From Clostridia bacterium (GTDB taxonomy: Bacteria; Bacillota; UBA994; PWPR01), in the NCBI GenBank assembly GCA_003557085.1, contig PWPR01000230.1, positions 1 through 9,787 of the forward strand: a stretch of DNA of 9,787 bases. Direction: 5' to 3'. The translations under genes and the position numbers were made by a program. The number at the start of each line of letters is the position of its first letter. The first letter of the stretch is position 1. Positions 6,732 through 9,787 of this stretch are shown one piece after another. The notes beneath the pieces are model-generated. The model worked only from the letters and a program-made list of their open reading frames with translations, searched no databases and was not told where the DNA came from.

Positions 6732-6760
6732 TTGCTAGTGCTCCTTTATTATGATAAAAT
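6732..6760 (+). promoter_or_regulatory. Promoter of the FmdE-family gene
   Basis: TTGCTA (6732-6737) and TAAAAT (6755-6760) are spaced 17 nt, and TGA directly before the -10 makes it extended. The SD and TTG start of the next gene follow about 40 nt downstream. Confidence 0.6.
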
Positions 6761-6800
6761 GTTTCAGTGTTGCAAATCATTATCAAAAAGGAGAGTTATT

Positions 6801-7331
6801 TTGACATATAATAAGAAACTTTGGGAAGAGTGTGCTAACTTTCATAGACATATATGTCCTGGCTTAGCAATTGGCTTTAAAGCAGGAGAATATATTAGAA
6901 AGCTTTGGGGCGTAAAAGCATCCATAGATGAAGAGATTGTCTGTGTAACTGAAAATGATGCTTGTGGTGTTGATGCGATTTCTTATGTTCTAGGATGCAG
7001 TCTTGGTAAAGGCAATCTAATTTTTAGAGATCGCGGGAAAAATGCCTATTCATTTTTCCACAGAGAAACCAGTGAAGCAATTAGACTAGTGCGAAAAGCC
7101 AATACAAAAGGATTATCAAGGGAAGAAAGCTTAGAGTTTTATCTAAAAACAGATCCAGAGGAACTATTTGAAATTAAAAAGCCTCATTATGAGCTGCCTC
7201 CAAAAGCACAGTTTTTCAGTTCAAGTCCTTGTAGCAAATGTGAGGAAATTACAGCTGAACATAGATTAAGGATTTCTGACGACAAGCTATATTGCCTAGA
7301 TTGCTATGACGAGTATGATAGAAGATGGTAA
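6801..7331 (+). CDS. FmdE-family protein with C-terminal zinc ribbon
   Basis: The family is named after subunit E of formylmethanofuran dehydrogenase and is found in many anaerobes without methanogenesis. Its function in bacteria is not settled; a metal or molybdenum-related role is often proposed. I choose the TTG at 6801 because AAAGGAG sits 7 nt upstream; the longer open frame from 6720 starts with unrelated residues and crosses the promoter. The 176-residue product starts MTYNKKLW and carries the signature CANFHRHICPG (Cys11, His15, His17, Cys19), then VTENDACGVDAI (Cys55) and GCSLGKGN. Near the C-terminus two CxxC pairs (Cys144/147 and Cys165/168) form a zinc ribbon, a known domain order for this family. 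The gene stands alone between two terminators. The partner enzyme, if any, is not in the window. Confidence 0.88.
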   Translation: MTYNKKLWEECANFHRHICPGLAIGFKAGEYIRKLWGVKASIDEEIVCVTENDACGVDAISYVLGCSLGKGNLIFRDRGKNAYSFFHRETSEAIRLVRKANTKGLSREESLEFYLKTDPEELFEIKKPHYELPPKAQFFSSSPCSKCEEITAEHRLRISDDKLYCLDCYDEYDRRW

Positions 7332-7339
7332 ATAAAAAG

Positions 7340-7361
7340 CAGCGCATATCAAAATGCGCTG
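7340..7361. terminator. Bidirectional intrinsic terminator
   Basis: The 8-bp stem CAGCGCAT (7340-7347) with ATGCGCTG (7354-7361) has a 6-nt loop. It is followed by TTTTATCTTTT on the plus strand and by CTTTTTATTT on the minus strand. It separates the convergent FmdE-family and lipoprotein genes and can serve both. Confidence 0.88.
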
Positions 7362-7363
7362 TT

Positions 7364-7969
7364 TTATCTTTTCATAAGTTCAAAACTTAAGACATATATA
7401 ATTTCATCTTTATTTGCACTTAAACTTTCTAGATCTTCTAAATGATCAACTGAAGTTGTTAGCAGTTCATTGCCATAAGTTGACTTAGTTTTTAGAATAA
7501 TATTCTTTTTACTGGCTACATATTCTTTTTCTGTAATAACTGAAGTCGTTGAGCTTCTTCTATAAAAATCAGGAATCTTCATATTAGACTTGGAATAGCC
7601 TGTTTCAGTGATTTTTGAAATCGCCAAATCTACTTCACCATCTAATTGCTCACTAAATGAAACTGCCATCAAAAAGCTATCTGCATCTAAATTAAGCTGA
7701 GAACCTGAAGTTGTGAAGCTTCTTACTCCTTCATCTGTTACCTCATCCAAATAAATATTAATCCAGTTATAGTCCTTTATATTAACTACCTCAATCAAAT
7801 ACGCCTCTTTTACATTTGACATACTCTTAACTAATGCTTCTTCCCGCTGAGTTAACTCTGCTCTTCTAATAGTAATTGGTTCCTCTATTTCTAGCTGTTC
7901 AGTTTCTACATTTGCACATCCAGTCAAAAATATGAGTAGAGCCATAAATACTGCTACTTTTTTTATCAT
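7364..7969 (-). CDS. Small lipoprotein of unknown function
   Basis: The N-terminus MIKKVAVFMALLIFLTGC has a positive start, a hydrophobic stretch and the lipobox LTGC, so it should be lipidated at Cys18 and anchored outside the membrane. The rest of the 201 residues is soluble, charged and beta-rich, with no domain I recognise. The segment at ~47-75 (VKSMSNVKEAYLIEVVNIKDYNWINIYLDEV) predicts alternating helix and strand. ATG 7969 has SD GGAAGG close upstream. It lies 11 nt downstream of the EFR1-type gene, so the two are almost certainly one operon ending at the terminator 7340-7361. No function should be inferred beyond a surface lipoprotein possibly linked to the flavodoxin-ferredoxin protein. 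Confidence 0.8.
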   Translation of the reverse strand: MIKKVAVFMALLIFLTGCANVETEQLEIEEPITIRRAELTQREEALVKSMSNVKEAYLIEVVNIKDYNWINIYLDEVTDEGVRSFTTSGSQLNLDADSFLMAVSFSEQLDGEVDLAISKITETGYSKSNMKIPDFYRRSSTTSVITEKEYVASKKNIILKTKSTYGNELLTTSVDHLEDLESLSANKDEIIYVLSFELMKR

Positions 7970-7980
7970 TTTTTACCTTC

Positions 7981-8748
7981 CTATAAAAATATCTCTACTT
8001 CCATTCTGATATTTTCTAATTTGTTTTCTAACTTTTCTATTAACCTGTCTAAGTCCTCAAAGTTATGCTCTCTTGCTTGATATGAACAGTTTTTTATACA
8101 TCTACAGCACATAATACAAGATTCATTAGCGTCTGATTGTGGACTTTCTAGTGGGATTGCCCCTACAGGACATTCTCTAGCACAAACTTCACATAATACA
8201 CAATTTTGATTTGTGTTTGTAAAGTATGGACTAACTCTTGCTTTACCTTCTGGAGCTTCTCCAGGAACATCTACTTCGCTAAAATTCTCCTTTTCAAGTT
8301 TATCATTTATCAATAAGCCAAAGGCATATTGTTTTGCACCGTCTAAATCATCTGGCCTATCACTAGCAATCCTTTTAGAATATGAATGCTCCCCTATAAA
8401 AGCTGCTGCTCCTATAACACGAATATTTTTTTCATTCAGCAAACTTTTCATTTCTGCCAAAGCATTATCATAAACTCTATTACCATAAACCGCTATTATT
8501 ATAGCATATTTTCCACCACTTAACTTATTTGATAGAAACTCATTAAATAGTCTAGGGATCCTGCCAGCATATACTGGTGCCCCAATTAACAATAAATCAT
8601 CCTCTGACAAGTTAATGCTATCTTCTCTGGATCTAGGTAATAATAAATCATGTTCTATTGCTTTGAGATTAATTGCTTTGGCAACTTCTCGTAGAGTCTT
8701 TTTGGTAGTTTCAGTAGGGCTAAAATACAATAAATTTACTCTCTTCAT
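7981..8748 (-). CDS. EFR1-type flavodoxin-ferredoxin fusion protein
   Basis: A flavodoxin-like domain precedes two [4Fe-4S] clusters in one chain, so it is probably a cytoplasmic electron carrier or flavin-dependent redox protein. The ATG at 8748 is chosen because AAAGGA lies 6 nt upstream; the in-frame TTG at 8763 lies upstream of that SD. The 255-residue product begins MKRVNLLYFSPTETTKKT, where SPTETTKK is the FMN-phosphate loop, followed by LLLIGAPVYAGRIP and AVYGNRVYDNAL, typical of the family. The ferredoxin part has CxxCxxCxxxCP (Cys183, 186, 189, 193) and CxxCxxCxxxC (Cys211, 214, 217, 221), all ligands present. A short charged helix ends the protein. It is the first gene of an operon with the lipoprotein. 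A 21-bp perfect palindrome lies about 40 nt upstream. Confidence 0.9.
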   Translation of the reverse strand: MKRVNLLYFSPTETTKKTLREVAKAINLKAIEHDLLLPRSREDSINLSEDDLLLIGAPVYAGRIPRLFNEFLSNKLSGGKYAIIIAVYGNRVYDNALAEMKSLLNEKNIRVIGAAAFIGEHSYSKRIASDRPDDLDGAKQYAFGLLINDKLEKENFSEVDVPGEAPEGKARVSPYFTNTNQNCVLCEVCARECPVGAIPLESPQSDANESCIMCCRCIKNCSYQAREHNFEDLDRLIEKLENKLENIRMEVEIFL

Positions 8749-8787
8749 AACAATTCCTTTCAAAACAGTCTAGGATTTTCTAAGTTA

Positions 8788-8808
8788 TTAAAACATTTTA
8801 TGTTTTAA
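8788..8808. promoter_or_regulatory. Perfect 21-bp inverted repeat, candidate operator
   Basis: TTAAAACAT (8788-8796) and ATGTTTTAA (8800-8808) are perfect 9-bp arms around TTT. The repeat lies in the divergent region, about 40 nt upstream of the EFR1-type ATG and over a minus-strand TAAAAT that could be its -10. No U-tract follows, so a DNA operator is more likely than a terminator. It does not match a regulator box I can name with confidence. Confidence 0.45.
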
Positions 8809-8920
8809 ACGTATAAAAATACTAAAAAGTTTCACTCATCTCTTTTTTTTTCATAAAATCTAGTACTTATTAAGGAATTACTGCTTTTAAAGAAAAACTT
8901 AGTAAAGTTTTATGCATAAG

Positions 8921-8934
8921 CGTAAGTATTTACG
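8921..8934. promoter_or_regulatory. Zur-like inverted repeat in the ZIP promoter
   Basis: CGTAA and TTACG flank GTAT, directly before the -10 box of the ZIP gene. The half-sites equal those of the Bacillus Zur box (CGTAAT-N-ATTACG), but the spacing is one base longer. The position would let a repressor block polymerase. Zinc control of a ZIP importer would make sense, but this is inference. Confidence 0.4.
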
Positions 8935-8935
8935 A

Positions 8936-8941
8936 TATAAT
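8936..8941 (+). promoter_or_regulatory. -10 box of the ZIP transporter gene
   Basis: A perfect TATAAT lies 32 nt before the ATG. No good -35 is found at 16-18 nt (TGCATA at best), which fits an activated or weak promoter, or one governed by the adjacent inverted repeat. Confidence 0.5.
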
Positions 8942-8973
8942 ACATAAATAAACATAGAGAGAGGAGAGATTTA

Positions 8974-9787
8974 ATGAGTAATGCAGGTTTTGCCCTTTTA
9001 CTATCTTTGTTTGCAGGTCTAGCAACTACTATAGGCAGTGCTATAGCCTTATTTGCAAAGACTACAAACAAGTCCTTTTTATCAATCTCACTTGGATTTT
9101 CAGCTGGTGTTATGATTTATATATCAATGATTGAAATGTTTGATGAAGCGGTTGAAGCACTTGAAGTTGCCTATTCAGGAGATACTGCTTATTTATATGC
9201 TACCATTGCCTTCTTTGTAGGCATAGGTATTATTGCCATAATAGATAAGTTTGTTCCTGATGCAATAAATCCTCACGAACCTAAAGACGTCCTAAGTGAA
9301 TGCACAGAAGACTTGACAGAAGAAGAATGTCTTGAGCTTGAAACCAAAGCGCAAGAAAATGATGAGCTAATGAAAACAGGTTTATTTTCTGCTGTAGCTG
9401 TTGCAATTCATAACTTCCCCGAAGGAATAGCAACTTTTGCAAGTGCTTTAATAGATCCAGCTCTAGGGGTAACTGTAGCCATTGCAGTGGCCATTCACAA
9501 CATCCCTGAAGGAATTGCCATGGCTTGTCCCCTCTGCGCCGGCGGGATGCGCATTAGGTGGATCCTGCTCTATACGGGCCTGGCCGGGTTTCCAATGGGT
9601 GTGGGTGCCTTTCTGGGTGCCAGCATCGGTGCCATTTCCCCGCTTGTCCTGTCACTGTCATTGGGCTTCGCCGGCGGGGCAATGCTTTTCATCATTTTTA
9701 ATGAGCTAATTCCCGGTTCACAGGGCTCGGGAAGGGGTCATGCGGGAACATTTGGGGCTGTCTTCGGCACCATAGCAGGCATTCTTC
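8974..9787 (+). CDS. ZIP-family metal (zinc) transporter, 3' end open at window edge and probably chimeric
   Basis: ZIP permeases carry Zn2+ and other divalent metals into the cytoplasm through eight membrane helices. ATG 8974 has SD GAGAGGAGAG. The 271 visible residues start MSNAGFALLLSLFAGLATTIGS; a charged acidic loop (~100-130, TEDLTEEECLELE) separates helices 3 and 4. Helices 4 and 5 carry the metal-site motifs HNFPEGIATF and HNIPEGIAMA. Up to there it is ZupT-like and AT-rich. From ACPLCAGGM onwards the DNA is about 60% G+C. The protein then reads LAGFPMGVGAFLGA and GFAGGAMLFIIFNELIPGSQ, a different ZIP subfamily in which the ZupT-type LSGLAEPLGA motif of helix 6 is absent. The frame stays open and no stop is reached. 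The first ~180 residues are safe; the rest may belong to another organism. Confidence 0.8.
   Translation, partial: MSNAGFALLLSLFAGLATTIGSAIALFAKTTNKSFLSISLGFSAGVMIYISMIEMFDEAVEALEVAYSGDTAYLYATIAFFVGIGIIAIIDKFVPDAINPHEPKDVLSECTEDLTEEECLELETKAQENDELMKTGLFSAVAVAIHNFPEGIATFASALIDPALGVTVAIAVAIHNIPEGIAMACPLCAGGMRIRWILLYTGLAGFPMGVGAFLGASIGAISPLVLSLSLGFAGGAMLFIIFNELIPGSQGSGRGHAGTFGAVFGTIAGIL
9510..9787. other. Compositionally foreign segment (high GC)
   Basis: By hand count, 9421-9480 is about 43% G+C, 9481-9540 about 55% and 9541-9600 about 62%, while the preceding 9.4 kb is far more AT-rich. The change falls inside codons for the conserved ZIP motif, where two homologous genes could share identical words. 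This is typical of a chimeric contig join; homologous recombination between ZIP genes is the biological alternative. Confidence 0.7.

Noticed and set aside
8213..8473. Plus-strand frame opposite the EFR1-type gene
   Set aside because: Antisense shadow of a clear coding region without an SD.
9482..9709. 75-codon frame in the GC-rich tail
   Set aside because: Out-of-frame shadow of the ZIP reading frame, which has recognisable transporter motifs.
1..9787. tRNA, rRNA, CRISPR arrays, insertion sequences
   Set aside because: No tRNA-like TTCRANYC arm with an acceptor stem, no regularly spaced repeats, and no transposase-like protein were seen.

Overview
The window looks like chromosomal DNA of an anaerobic, low-GC Firmicute of the clostridial type. 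By eye it is about one-third G+C. It has strong purine-rich Shine-Dalgarno (SD) sites, some non-ATG starts, intrinsic terminators with clean U-tracts, an EFR1-type flavodoxin/ferredoxin protein and an FmdE-family protein. The exception is the last ~260-300 bases, which are about 60% G+C and do not match the rest.

Left block, minus strand (1-3232): the first codons of a small CxxC protein at the edge, then two tandem paralogous MATE efflux genes. The promoter-proximal MATE copy is broken by one in-frame TGA; the distal copy is intact. Upstream of the pair lies a structured leader of about 300 nt. It has an extended -10 promoter, a 15-codon leader ORF with a good SD, a second 28-codon ORF, mutually exclusive hairpins, and a strong intrinsic terminator that ends only 26 nt before the MATE start codon. 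This layout suggests drug- or ligand-controlled transcription attenuation.

Middle block (3407-6668): a stand-alone type IV pilin-like protein with a large beta-repeat body on the minus strand. Divergent from it, on the plus strand, are two adjacent RlmH-family (SPOUT) genes. They look reciprocally degenerate: the first keeps the SAM-binding knot but lacks the C-terminal YRA...YHK tail, and the second keeps the tail but has lost the SAM-binding signature. RlmH homodimers build a composite active site from both chains, so the pair may be an obligate heterodimer. This is the most novel item in the window. The next gene is for ribosomal protein L25/Ctc, with its own promoter and terminator.

Right block (6669-9787): an FmdE-family gene with a C-terminal zinc ribbon faces, across a bidirectional terminator, a minus-strand operon of an EFR1 ferredoxin-flavodoxin protein and a small lipoprotein. 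Divergent from that operon is a ZIP-family metal transporter preceded by two inverted repeats, one resembling a Zur box. The ZIP reading frame stays open to the window edge. However, base composition and subfamily character change abruptly inside its conserved HNIPEGIAMA motif, so the 3' part is probably a chimeric join, an assembly artefact more likely than recombination.
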